Shown here: positions 32,349-40,329 of the stretch, piece by piece | How positions within the stretch are numbered: position 1 is the first letter of the stretch | Layout of the letters: each line of letters opens with the position of its first letter | Assembly: GCF_052076145.1 (NCBI RefSeq) | Contig: NZ_CP197246.1 | Location: 6,324,001-6,388,000 of the forward strand | Origin: Kitasatospora sp052076145 | Lineage (GTDB): Bacteria; Actinomycetota; Actinomycetes; Streptomycetales; Streptomycetaceae | Direction: 5' to 3' | Length of the DNA: 64,000 bases | The notes under the pieces: model-generated | Told to the model about the DNA's origin: nothing | The model's database searches: none | Seen by the model: only the letters and a program-made list of their open reading frames with translations | Program-made: the position numbers and the translations under genes

Positions 32349-32376
32349 GGCCGGTCCGCTGACCAGCGGACCGGCC
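32349..32376 (+). terminator. Hairpin after metH
   Basis: A perfect 12-bp stem (32349-32360 with 32365-32376) encloses the loop GACC, 66 bases after the metH stop and 45 bases before the next start. Confidence 0.75.
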
Positions 32377-32420
32377 TGTGTCATCCCCGGGGTGAGCCCG
32401 TACGGGAAGGACCCAGCAGT

Positions 32421-33125
32421 ATGACGACCATTTGGACCCCCTCCGACAGCCTCGACCGGACGGGTGACGGCGGCCTCCAGGCGGTGCTGCTCGACATGGA
32501 CGGCACGCTGGTCGACACCGAGGACTTCTGGTGGCAGGCGGAGGCCTCGCTCTTCGCCGAGCTGGGCCACCGGCTGGACGAGAAGGACCGGGCCCATGTC
32601 GTCGGCGGCCCGATGAGCCGGGTGATCGACTACCTGATCGCCACCACGCAGGTCGCGCTCAGCCCGGCCGAGCTGACGGTGCTGATCAACCAGCGGTTCG
32701 TCGACCTGCTGGCGGACGGCGTGCCGTTGATGCCGGGCGCCGAGCGGCTGCTCAACACCCTGAACGCGCACGGCATCCCGGCCGCGCTGGTCTCGGCCTC
32801 GCACCGGCACATCATCGACATCGTGCTGCAGAGCCTGGGCGCCGAGCACTTCGCCTTCACGGTGGCCGGTGACGAGGTCGCCCGGACGAAGCCGCACCCG
32901 GACCCGTACCTGGTGGCGGCGGCCCGGCTGGGTGCCGAGCCGGCCCGCTGCGTGGTGGTCGAGGACGCCCCGACGGGCGTGCTGGCGGCCGAGGCGGCGG
33001 GCTGCCCGGTGATCGCCGTGCCGTCGGTGGCGGTGATCGAACCGGGGCCGGGGCGGACGGTGCTGAGCTCGCTGGAGCAGGTGGATCTTGAGTTGCTGCG
33101 GGCGATGGTAACGGCCCGAGTGTGA
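32421..33125 (+). CDS. HAD-superfamily phosphatase (beta-phosphoglucomutase-like)
   Basis: This 234-residue soluble protein has the HAD motifs in order: I L-L-D-M-D-G-T-L-V-D-T-E; II L-V-S-A-S-H; III Lys in R-T-K-P-H-P-D-P-Y; IV V-V-V-E-D-A-P-T-G-V. The cap sits after motif I, as in phosphoglycolate phosphatase or beta-PGM relatives. Catalysis uses the first Asp of DMDGT as nucleophile with Mg2+. It starts at ATG 32421 with GGAAGGA upstream. The substrate cannot be told. A hairpin separates it from metH. Confidence 0.9.
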   Translation: MTTIWTPSDSLDRTGDGGLQAVLLDMDGTLVDTEDFWWQAEASLFAELGHRLDEKDRAHVVGGPMSRVIDYLIATTQVALSPAELTVLINQRFVDLLADGVPLMPGAERLLNTLNAHGIPAALVSASHRHIIDIVLQSLGAEHFAFTVAGDEVARTKPHPDPYLVAAARLGAEPARCVVVEDAPTGVLAAEAAGCPVIAVPSVAVIEPGPGRTVLSSLEQVDLELLRAMVTARV

Positions 33126-33432
33126 TATTGGTCTCGTTGTACCGGTCGGTTGCTGTCGCGCTGCGGCCCGACGGCAACGGGCTGTGCATGCGACAGGGGA
33201 GAAAACGGGCATTCGCAGACAACTCGTCGGCCCGATCTGACGGAACGATCGTCGGGTCATAACGGAGCGTACGAAGCAGTGATATTCGTGCGTGTTCGAT
33301 GTGGCACGCTACATCCGATCAGTCCCCCCAAAGGCTGGCCGTTCGCACCCGCCGACGCCGCCCCACCCCCGGCGGAGACCCGGCGGCAGCCACCGGCACC
33401 CCCGGTCCGCATGGAGAAGGAACGTATTCCGC
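33126..33432. other. Long leader before the substrate-binding lipoprotein gene
   Basis: No gene is seen in these 307 bases. AT-richer stretches near 33123-33140 and 33280-33318 (with TACAT at about 33309) could contain the promoter, but no convincing pair of hexamers was found. The ribosome site GGAGAAGGA lies at the right end. Confidence 0.4.
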
Positions 33433-35043
33433 ATGACTTCAGCCAACCGACTGGCCGTGCTCAGCTGCGCCGCACTGGTGGCCACCACGGCAGCGGGCTG
33501 CGCCTCGGCGACCAAGGTCGTCACCGGTGGAGACTCCGGCAGCGCGATCACCCTGGGCACCACCAGCGTGACCAAGGTGCTCGACCCGGCCGGCACCTAT
33601 GACTCCGGGTCCTGGCTGGTCCTGAACAACACCTTCCAGTCGCTGCTGAAGTTCCCGGCCGGCGCGACGGTGCCGCAGCCGGACGCCGCGCAGAACTGCG
33701 CCTTCACCGGCGCCGACACCATGACGTACACCTGCACGCTCAAGAGCGGGCTGAAGTTCTCCAACGGGCACCCGCTGACCGCCACCGACGTGGTCTTCTC
33801 GATCCAGCGGATGCTGAAGATCAAGGACCCGAACGGCCCGGCCGAGCTGCTCTCGACCATCAAGTCGGTCGAGTCCAAGGGCGACGACACGGTGGTCATC
33901 CACCTGACGACGCCCGACGCGGTCATCCCGGCCAAGCTGGCCTCGGCGGCCGGCTCGATCGTCGACCACACGGTCTTCCCGGCGGACAAGCTGCTGGACA
34001 ACAGCAAGCTGGTCGGCTCCGGCCCGTACAAGATCGACTCGATCGACGAGCTGGCCGGCTCCAAGGGCGGCGTGCCCGGCAAGATCTCGCTCTCGGCCAA
34101 CTCGCAGTACCAGGGCGACGAGAAGATGCAGAACACCAAGTTCGCTGTGCGCTACTTCAACACCGCCGACGAACTGAAGGCCGCCCTGGACAAGGGCGAC
34201 ATCGACATGACGGACAACAACAGCCTCGACCCGGCCGTCGCCACCAAGCTGAGCGACGACCAGGTCTCGGGCAAGGGCACCGTCAAGGTCACCGAGGGTG
34301 ACAGCGCCGAGGTCAGCTTCCTGGTGTTCAACACCAAGGACCAGACCGCCGGCAACCAGGCCGTCCGCCAGGCGGCGGCCCAGCTGCTCGACCGCCAGGC
34401 GCTGGTGCGCAACGTCTTCGAGCACTCCGTCCAGCCGCTGTACTCCGTCGTCCCCGCCGGGATCGCCGGGCACAACACCGCCTTCTTCGACAGGTACAGC
34501 GAGCCGGACGTCAACAAGGCCAAGAAGATCCTCAGCGGCGCCAAGGTGCAGACGCCGGTCAAGCTCACGCTGACCTGGTCCCGCGCGCGGGCCGGTGACG
34601 CGCAGATGGCCGAGATCAAGAAGGAGCTGGAGGCCGGCGGCCTCTTCCAGGTCACGGTCGAGAAGGAAGCCGACTGGGAGGCCTTCAAGGCCGGCTGGAA
34701 GGCCGACAAGTACCAGATGTACGCGACCCGTTGGGTGCCCGACTACGTCGACGCGGACGACTACATCACCCCGCTCGTGGTCGGTGGCGGCGTTTACCAC
34801 AACAGCTGGGACGACCCGCGGATCAGTCAGCAGCTGGTGCCGGAGAGCATCAAGCAGACCGACCGCACCGCCGGTGGCGCCTACGGCCAGATGCAGAACA
34901 TCGTGGCCGACGCCGTGCCGCTGCTGCCGCTGTTCCAGAACAAGGCGTTCTACGCCTCCAAGGAGGACATCACCGGGGTCGGCAACACCGTCGACACCTC
35001 GGGCATCCTCCGCTTCTGGGAGATCGGCCGCGCCAAGAAGTAA
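33433..35043 (+). CDS. Peptide/nickel-type ABC transporter substrate-binding lipoprotein
   Basis: The 536-residue protein has a lipoprotein signal with a lipobox-like T-A-A-G-C (Cys about residue 23). The body is of the SBP_bac_5 (OppA/DppA) family: Y-T-C-T-L-K-S-G-L-K-F-S-N-G-H-P-L-T-A-T-D-V-V-F-S (about 95-125), G-S-G-P-Y-K-I-D and F-E-H-S-V-Q-P-L-Y-S-V-V. Such proteins capture peptides or similar solutes outside the membrane and pass them to permeases. No permease or ATPase gene is adjacent, so it is an orphan. ATG 33433 is preferred. It ends at a strong terminator. Confidence 0.92.
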   Translation: MTSANRLAVLSCAALVATTAAGCASATKVVTGGDSGSAITLGTTSVTKVLDPAGTYDSGSWLVLNNTFQSLLKFPAGATVPQPDAAQNCAFTGADTMTYTCTLKSGLKFSNGHPLTATDVVFSIQRMLKIKDPNGPAELLSTIKSVESKGDDTVVIHLTTPDAVIPAKLASAAGSIVDHTVFPADKLLDNSKLVGSGPYKIDSIDELAGSKGGVPGKISLSANSQYQGDEKMQNTKFAVRYFNTADELKAALDKGDIDMTDNNSLDPAVATKLSDDQVSGKGTVKVTEGDSAEVSFLVFNTKDQTAGNQAVRQAAAQLLDRQALVRNVFEHSVQPLYSVVPAGIAGHNTAFFDRYSEPDVNKAKKILSGAKVQTPVKLTLTWSRARAGDAQMAEIKKELEAGGLFQVTVEKEADWEAFKAGWKADKYQMYATRWVPDYVDADDYITPLVVGGGVYHNSWDDPRISQQLVPESIKQTDRTAGGAYGQMQNIVADAVPLLPLFQNKAFYASKEDITGVGNTVDTSGILRFWEIGRAKK

Positions 35044-35057
35044 CCGCGCCGAGAAGT

Positions 35058-35115
35058 GACGTTGTACGGCTGAGGCCCCCATCCCGGTGGATGGGGGCCT
35101 CAGCCGTACAACGTC
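35058..35115. terminator. Perfect 27-bp bidirectional terminator
   Basis: Two exact 27-base arms (35058-35084 and 35089-35115) with the loop CGGT lie between two convergent genes. Confidence 0.92.
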
Positions 35116-35120
35116 AGAGG

Positions 35121-35792
35121 TCAGAGCGCGCCGGGGCGTACCAGGCCGCTCTCGTAGGCGTACACGGCCGCCTGCACCCGGTCGCGGAGCTGGAGCTTGG
35201 TCAGCACGTGGCCCACGTGCGTCTTGACCGTCGTCTCGCTGACGAAGAGCTCGGCGGCGACCTCGGCGTTCGACAGACCGCGGGCGACGAGCTTGAGCAC
35301 CTCCAGCTCGCGTTCGGTCAGCGCGGTGAGGGCCTGCGGCGGCGTCTCGTCGCCGGAGGGCAGCTTGGTGGCGTACATGTCGAGCAGGCGGCGGGTGATG
35401 CTCGGCGCGAGCATCGCGGCGCCGTCGGCGACCACCCGGATCGCCTGCACCAGCTCGTCCGCCGGGACGTCCTTGAGCAGGAAGCCGCTGGCCCCCGCGC
35501 GCAGCGCCTCGACGACGTACTCGTCCAGGTCGAAGGTGGTCAGCACGAGCACCTTGGCCGGGCCGTCCCGGCCGGGCCCGGCGATCCGGCGGGTGGCCTC
35601 GACGCCGTCCATCCGGGGCATCCGGATGTCCATCAGCACCACGTCCGGCTGGAGCGCCCGGACCTGCTCGAGCGCCTGCTGGCCGTCCCCGGCCTCGCCG
35701 ACCACCACCAGGTCGTGCTCGGCCTCCAGGATCATTCTGAAACCCGTGCGCAGCAGTGGCTGGTCGTCGACCAGCAGCACTCGGATCGTCAC
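35121..35792 (-). CDS. NarL/LuxR-type two-component response regulator
   Basis: The 223-residue protein has a receiver domain (about 1-125: acidic pair D9-D10, phospho-acceptor D55 in V-L-M-D-I-R-M-P, K107 in L-L-K-D). A C-terminal LuxR-type HTH (about 155-215) includes L-T-E-R-E-L-E-V-L-K-L-V-A-R-G-L-S-N. It starts at GTG 35792, directly after the TAG of the nuclease gene, so the two are coupled. No histidine kinase lies nearby; the partner is elsewhere or the regulator is an orphan. Targets are unknown. Confidence 0.93.
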   Translation of the reverse strand: MTIRVLLVDDQPLLRTGFRMILEAEHDLVVVGEAGDGQQALEQVRALQPDVVLMDIRMPRMDGVEATRRIAGPGRDGPAKVLVLTTFDLDEYVVEALRAGASGFLLKDVPADELVQAIRVVADGAAMLAPSITRRLLDMYATKLPSGDETPPQALTALTERELEVLKLVARGLSNAEVAAELFVSETTVKTHVGHVLTKLQLRDRVQAAVYAYESGLVRPGAL

Positions 35793-36662
35793 CTACGGCT
35801 CCTTCGTCAGTGTCGTGGCCTGCACCGGCAGCGGGTACGGCGGGGGAGTGCCGCCGAACTCGGGACAGCTGGCCTGGTGGTCGCACCAGTCGCAGAGCCG
35901 GTTCTTCGTCGCGGGGAAGTCGCCGCTGGCGACCGCCCGGGTGATCGTCTCCCAGAGGGCCTGGAGCTTGCGTTCGGTCGCGAGCAGGTCGGCCTCGTCC
36001 GGGTCGTACGTGACGACGTCGCCGCCACCGCCGAGGTAGACGAGCTGGAGGCGCTTGGGGATCACGCCCTTCCAGCGCCACACCACCAGGGCGTAGAACT
36101 TCATCTGGAACATCGCCTTGCCCTCGAAGTCCCGCGAGGGTGCCCGCCCGGTCTTGTAGTCGACCAGCCGGACGTCGCCCGAGGGCGCGACGTCGACCCG
36201 GTCGATGTAGCCGCGCAGCAGCAGGCCGGTCTCCAGCACCGTCTCCACGTAGAGCTCGCGCTCCACCGGGTGCAGCCGGGTCGGGTCCTCCAGCTTGAAC
36301 CACTGGCCGAGCAGCTTCTCCGCGTCCCGCAGCCAGCGGGTCAGCGCGGCGCCGTCCCCGTCCCCCTCTTCCAGGAACAGACCGCTGAGCTGCGGCCGCT
36401 CGCCGAGCAGCCGCTCCCACTGCGGCCGGAGCAGCCCGAGGGCGCGCTCGGGAGTCCGCTCGGCGGCCGGGCTGTCGAACAGCCGCTCCAGCACCGCGTG
36501 CACCAGGGTGCCCCGGGTGGCCGCCGCGCTCGGCGGCTCGGGGAGCTTGTCGATCACCCGCAGCCGGTAGAGCAGGGGACACGTCATGAAGTCGCCCGCG
36601 CGGGAGGGCGACAGCCCCGTCGGCGGGGTGGCCACGGCGGGGCCGGTCTTCTGCTGCTGCAT
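35793..36662 (-). CDS. RecB-family PD-(D/E)XK nuclease with Cys cluster
   Basis: This 289-residue protein is of the Cas4/AddB-like group (PDDEXK_1). It shows S-P-S-R-A-G-D-F-M-T-C-P-L-L-Y-R-L at the start, R-G-T-L-V-H-A-V-L, G-Y-I-D-R-V-D-V (metal Asp), L-V-D-Y-K-T-G (D-x-K motif), then C-D-W-C-D-H-Q-A-S-C-P at the C terminus. With the early Cys this makes a four-Cys set able to hold an iron-sulfur cluster. It is probably a DNA exonuclease in repair. No CRISPR genes are nearby. It is first in a two-gene unit with the response regulator. Confidence 0.92.
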   Translation of the reverse strand: MQQQKTGPAVATPPTGLSPSRAGDFMTCPLLYRLRVIDKLPEPPSAAATRGTLVHAVLERLFDSPAAERTPERALGLLRPQWERLLGERPQLSGLFLEEGDGDGAALTRWLRDAEKLLGQWFKLEDPTRLHPVERELYVETVLETGLLLRGYIDRVDVAPSGDVRLVDYKTGRAPSRDFEGKAMFQMKFYALVVWRWKGVIPKRLQLVYLGGGGDVVTYDPDEADLLATERKLQALWETITRAVASGDFPATKNRLCDWCDHQASCPEFGGTPPPYPLPVQATTLTKEP

Positions 36663-36817
36663 GCTCCGACCCTACTGTGCGGCTGCGGCCCGCCGTCCCA
36701 CCGCTGATGCGCGGCCCTCCTGCGGGGTAAGACATGGGTGGAGCGGAACGCAGATCCGGGCGTGAGATCACGTAGGTTTGGGCGCACGGCGGGGGACAAC
36801 CGAGCAAAGGGGCCACG

Positions 36818-38017
36818 GTGAGCGACACCAGGGGGCAGCAGACCACGGCTGGGCCCGGCGGGAAGAAGCCCGAGGAGCGGCCCGGCGGGATCCTGATGGG
36901 CCGCCCCTTCGGTGTGCCGGTGTACGTGACGCCCTCGTGGTTCGTCATCGCGGCACTGATCACCTGGCTGTTCGGCGGCCAGCTCGCCGACGTGCTGCCC
37001 GAGCTGGGCGGCACCCGCTACCTCGTCTCGCTCTCCTTCGCCGTCGCCTTCTACGCCTCGGTGCTCGTCCACGAGCTGGCCCACACCCTGGTCGCGCTGC
37101 GCTACAAGCTCGGGGTGCGGCGCATCCAGCTCCAGTTCTTCGGGGGTGTCTCGGAGATCGAGAAGGAGGCCGAGACCCCGGCCCGCGAGTTCTGGCTGGC
37201 CTTCGTCGGGCCGCTGCTCTCGCTCGTGCTCGGCGGCCTCTTCTACCTCGCGCTGCTCGCCGTCGAGCCGGCCACGGTGCCCGGGGTGCTGCTGGCCGGG
37301 CTGATGGTCTCCAACCTGGTGGTCGCCGCCTTCAACCTGCTGCCCGGCATGCCGCTGGACGGCGGCCGGATGCTGCGGGCCGTCGTCTGGGGGCTGACGG
37401 GCCGTCCGATGGCGGGCACCGTCGCGGCAGCATGGGCGGGTCGGGCGCTGGCCCTGGTGGTGCTGTTCGGCCTGCCGATGGTCTCGGCGGCCCGCAGTGG
37501 CCCCGACCGCAGCGGCACGGACAGCCTGATCGACGCGGTGCTCTCCGCCGTGCTCGCGGTGATCATCTGGAACGGCGCCTCCGGCAGCCTGCGCAACGCC
37601 CGGCTGCGCGAGGCCCTGCCCGCCCTGCGGCTGAGCGAGCTGGCCCGCCGGGCGGTCGAGGTCCCCGCCGACACGCCGCTCGGGGAGGCCCTGCGGCGGG
37701 CCCGCGAGGCGCAGGCCGGCGCGATGGTGATCGTCGACAGCTCGGGGGAGCCCACCGGGCTGGTCAAGGAGGCCTCGGTCAACGCCGTCCCCGAGCACCG
37801 CCGCCCGTGGGTCGCCGTCGGCGCGCTCGCCCGCCAGCTCGAACCGGGCCTGCGGCTCGACCTCGGCCTCGACGGCGAGGACCTCCTCACCGCCCTGCGC
37901 CGCACCCCGGCCTCCGAGTACCTGGTGCTCCGCCCGGACGGCACGGCGTACGGGGTGCTCGCCCTCGTGGACCTGGAGAAGCGCCTCAGCGCGGCCGTCG
38001 CGGGGCGTCCTGCCTGA
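36818..38017 (+). CDS. Site-2-type intramembrane zinc metalloprotease (M50) with CBS-like domain
   Basis: The 399-residue membrane protein starts at GTG 36818. About six hydrophobic helices carry H85-E-L-A-H89 (zinc and catalytic Glu) and the third ligand in N-L-L-P-G-M-P-L-D181-G-G-R. A cytoplasmic C-terminal region (about 270-395) resembles paired CBS domains, as in the Rip3-type and archaeal S2P-like proteases. It probably cleaves membrane proteins such as anti-sigma factors. It precedes the tRNA methyltransferase by 39 bases, an order shared with other actinobacterial proteasome loci. The substrate is unknown. Confidence 0.92.
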   Translation: MSDTRGQQTTAGPGGKKPEERPGGILMGRPFGVPVYVTPSWFVIAALITWLFGGQLADVLPELGGTRYLVSLSFAVAFYASVLVHELAHTLVALRYKLGVRRIQLQFFGGVSEIEKEAETPAREFWLAFVGPLLSLVLGGLFYLALLAVEPATVPGVLLAGLMVSNLVVAAFNLLPGMPLDGGRMLRAVVWGLTGRPMAGTVAAAWAGRALALVVLFGLPMVSAARSGPDRSGTDSLIDAVLSAVLAVIIWNGASGSLRNARLREALPALRLSELARRAVEVPADTPLGEALRRAREAQAGAMVIVDSSGEPTGLVKEASVNAVPEHRRPWVAVGALARQLEPGLRLDLGLDGEDLLTALRRTPASEYLVLRPDGTAYGVLALVDLEKRLSAAVAGRPA

Positions 38018-38056
38018 TGGTCGGTGGAGTGCTCGGCTTCCCTTAGGATTGTCCGC

Positions 38057-38998
38057 ATGTCCGAACCGACCGGTGCCACCCGCCGACGCGGGCCCTTCAA
38101 GGTCGGGGACCAGGTCCAGCTGACCGACCCCAAGGGCCGCCACTACACGTTCACGCTCGAAACCGGGAAGCAGTTCCACACCCACAAGGGTGCGTTCCCG
38201 CACGACGAGCTGATCGGCGCTCCCGAGGGCACGGTCGTGCGCACCACGGGCAACGTCCCGTATCTCGCGCTGCGCCCCTTGCTCCCCGACTACGTCCTCT
38301 CCATGCCGCGCGGCGCAGCCGTGATCTACCCCAAGGACGCGGGGCAGATCCTGGCGATGGCCGACATCTTCGCGGGCGCCCGCGTGATCGAGGCGGGCGT
38401 CGGCTCCGGCGCCCTCTCGACCTACCTGCTGCGCGCCGTCGGCGACACCGGCCTGCTCGCCTCGTACGAGCGCCGCCAGGACTTCGCCGACATCGCCAAG
38501 GCGAACGTCGAGCGCTACTTCGGCAGCCCGCACCCGGCCTGGAAGCTCACCGTCGGCGACCTCCAGGACAACCTGGTGGAGACCGAGGTCGACCGCATCA
38601 TCCTCGACATGCTCGCCCCCTGGGAGTGCCTGGACGTCGCCTCCAAGGCGCTCGTCCCCGGCGGCCTGATCTGCTGCTACGTGGCCACCACCACGCAGCT
38701 CTCGCGCACCGTCGAGGCGCTGCGGGAGCACGGCACGTTCACCGAGCCGCAGTCCTGGGAGTCGATGGTCCGCACCTGGCACGTCGAGGGTCTCGCCGTC
38801 CGCCCGGACCACCGCATGATCGGCCACACCGGCTTCCTGCTGACCTCCCGTCGGCTCGCGGACGGCGTCGAGCCGCCGCTGCGCCGCCGCCGCCCGTCCA
38901 AGGGCTCCTACGGCGAGGACTACGAGGGCGCCTCCCCCGAGCGCAGCCTCGCCGAGCGCGCCGCGGAGCGTGCCGCCGCCCGTGAGGAACTTGCGTAA
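38057..38998 (+). CDS. trmI: tRNA (adenine-58-N1)-methyltransferase TrmI
   Basis: It methylates A58 in the T-loop of tRNAs with SAM, acting as a tetramer. The 313-residue protein has an N-terminal beta domain (F-K-V-G-D-Q-V-Q-L-T-D-P-K-G-R-H). A Rossmann methyltransferase follows, with V-I-E-A-G-V-G-S-G-A-L-S (SAM loop) and D-R-I-I-L-D-M-L-A-P-W-E (catalytic motif). ATG 38057 (MSEPTG) is the usual start; an upstream frame extension is ignored. The charged, disordered C-terminal tail is typical of actinobacteria. It commonly precedes the arc-pup-proteasome locus. Confidence 0.95.
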   Translation: MSEPTGATRRRGPFKVGDQVQLTDPKGRHYTFTLETGKQFHTHKGAFPHDELIGAPEGTVVRTTGNVPYLALRPLLPDYVLSMPRGAAVIYPKDAGQILAMADIFAGARVIEAGVGSGALSTYLLRAVGDTGLLASYERRQDFADIAKANVERYFGSPHPAWKLTVGDLQDNLVETEVDRIILDMLAPWECLDVASKALVPGGLICCYVATTTQLSRTVEALREHGTFTEPQSWESMVRTWHVEGLAVRPDHRMIGHTGFLLTSRRLADGVEPPLRRRRPSKGSYGEDYEGASPERSLAERAAERAAAREELA

Positions 38999-39010
38999 CC
39001 TGCACTGCCC

Positions 39011-39062
39011 AGGGGCGCGGAGAACTGTGGGGGACACCCTCGCGCAGTTCCCCGCGCCCTTT
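39011..39062 (+). terminator. Streptomyces-type repetitive hairpin terminator
   Basis: An imperfect stem pairs AGGGGCGCGG... (39011-39027) with ...CCCGCGCCCTTT (39045-39062). This GGGGCGCGGGGAACTG-type hairpin is a widely scattered intergenic element in Streptomyces genomes. Confidence 0.8.
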
Positions 39063-39147
39063 CAGGTTCGGGTGGCCCGGGTGCGTCTGATCGAACGTCG
39101 TGTGGGACGATGCTCGCTCACACCGCCGACGTGAAGAGGACCGCCTG

Positions 39148-39711
39148 GTGGAAGACCCGAGCCAGCCCGAACTCCAAGCACACGCCCGGCCCGGCTTCCG
39201 GCACTGGGCCCTGGTGGCCGCCGCCTGTGCCGCCGTCATAGCCGCCGCGCTGGCGGCGAGCCCCGCCGCAGGCCGTACGACCCCGACCGGCACCACGCCG
39301 AGAGCCCTGCCGACGGCTGCCGCGCCGGACCCGGCAAAGGCTCAACTTCCCCTTGACTGCGGCCCGTTCCCGGTCACCGTCGCGCTCAGCTTCAGCGCCC
39401 TGCTGGACGGCCTGCCGAGCACCGTCGTGGCCGCCCACTGCGCGGCCCCCAACGGCACCCCGAGCGATGCCGTCTTCCTGCTCACGCCGGGCCCGACCGT
39501 CCGCGCGACGCTGCTCGGCGAGGCCGACGGACTCACCGTCACGGCCCTGAAGCTGCGCTCGGACGGCACCGTCACCGGCCGCGCCAAGGGCTACTCCAGC
39601 GACGACGTGCCGCGTTTCGCCCCCGACCTGCTGCTCGACCTCACCTGGAGCCACAACGGCACCGGCTGGGACCTGACGAAGTCCAAGGCCCCAGCCGTCA
39701 CCGGCGTCTAG
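39148..39711 (+). CDS. Membrane-anchored or secreted protein of unknown function
   Basis: GTG 39148 follows AGAGGA and gives 187 residues. A short cytoplasmic head of about 18 residues is followed by one hydrophobic helix, H-W-A-L-V-A-A-A-C-A-A-V-I-A-A-A-L. A Thr/Pro/Ala linker follows, then a beta-rich domain (about 65-187) with two Cys (L-D-C-G-P and A-H-C-A-A-P) that could form a disulfide. No named family is recognised. It sits between trmI and the ferredoxin gene, convergent with the latter. The location is inferred to be the outer face of the membrane. Confidence 0.7.
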   Translation: MEDPSQPELQAHARPGFRHWALVAAACAAVIAAALAASPAAGRTTPTGTTPRALPTAAAPDPAKAQLPLDCGPFPVTVALSFSALLDGLPSTVVAAHCAAPNGTPSDAVFLLTPGPTVRATLLGEADGLTVTALKLRSDGTVTGRAKGYSSDDVPRFAPDLLLDLTWSHNGTGWDLTKSKAPAVTGV

Positions 39712-39735
39712 GCCCGCGCGCCGGCGGGCCGCGGG

Positions 39736-40047
39736 CTACTCGGCGTCAGGTCCGAAGACCTCGACCGAGTCCCGCACCCGCCGGACGTGGATGCAGTCAC
39801 CCGGGCAGTCCTTCGCCGAGTCGACCACGTCCTGAAGCAGGGTCAGCGGCACCGGCGCGGTCTCGCCGGGCAGTTGGCGCAGCTCGTCGTCGGTGCCCTT
39901 CACGTAGGCGAGCCCGTCGATGTCGAGTTCGAAGACCTCGGGGGCGTACTGGACGCAGATCCCGTCCCCTGTGCAGAGGTCCTGGTCGATCCAGACCTCG
40001 AGCTCCTCGCCCGATACGCCTGCCACAGTTCCGCCGGTCGCCGACAT
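39736..40047 (-). CDS. Small ferredoxin (single cluster type)
   Basis: This protein of about 103 residues is a bacterial [3Fe-4S]/[4Fe-4S] ferredoxin: W-I-D-Q-D-L-C-T-G-D-G-I-C-V-Q-Y-A-P-E-V-F near the start and D-C-P-G-D-C-I-H-V near the end. The start Met (40047) has AGGGGA too close, so an upstream start (ATG 40107) is possible. It is divergent from arc, a layout seen in other Streptomyces proteasome loci. It probably supplies electrons to a P450 or reductase. The partner is unknown. Confidence 0.9.
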   Translation of the reverse strand: MSATGGTVAGVSGEELEVWIDQDLCTGDGICVQYAPEVFELDIDGLAYVKGTDDELRQLPGETAPVPLTLLQDVVDSAKDCPGDCIHVRRVRDSVEVFGPDAE

Positions 40048-40263
40048 GTCCCCTGCCGTTTCTGTCCCAGGACGCCCCTGATTGGGGCATTCCTGCCATT
40101 CGTACAACGATCCGACCGGATTCCACGGTCACGATCGGGTATTGACTCGACCGACCATACATCTGGTCCGCTTTGAGCGTTGAGCGGTGGGTATGACTGC
40201 ACTCAGGGGAAGCATGCAAGGGCGAAGATCGGACACGCCCGTTCCATCTTTCTGATCTAGGGG

Positions 40264-40291
40264 TTTACGAACCCCTGGTCCCAGGTAGGGT
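40264..40291 (+). promoter_or_regulatory. Candidate promoter of arc
   Basis: TTTACG (40264-40269) and TAGGGT (40286-40291) are 16 bases apart, 39 bases before the arc start. The -35 element overlaps a small hairpin (40259-40276, AGGGGTT/AACCCCT), possibly an operator. No experimental support is available. Confidence 0.4.
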
Positions 40292-40329
40292 CTGGAAGCG
40301 TCCAGCTCCCCCCGGAGGAGGTGAGGACC

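Noticed and set aside
35793..36662. Cas4 and a possible CRISPR system
   Set aside because: The Cas4-like nuclease has no cas neighbours, and no regularly spaced direct repeats occur in the window. A general RecB-like repair role is more likely.
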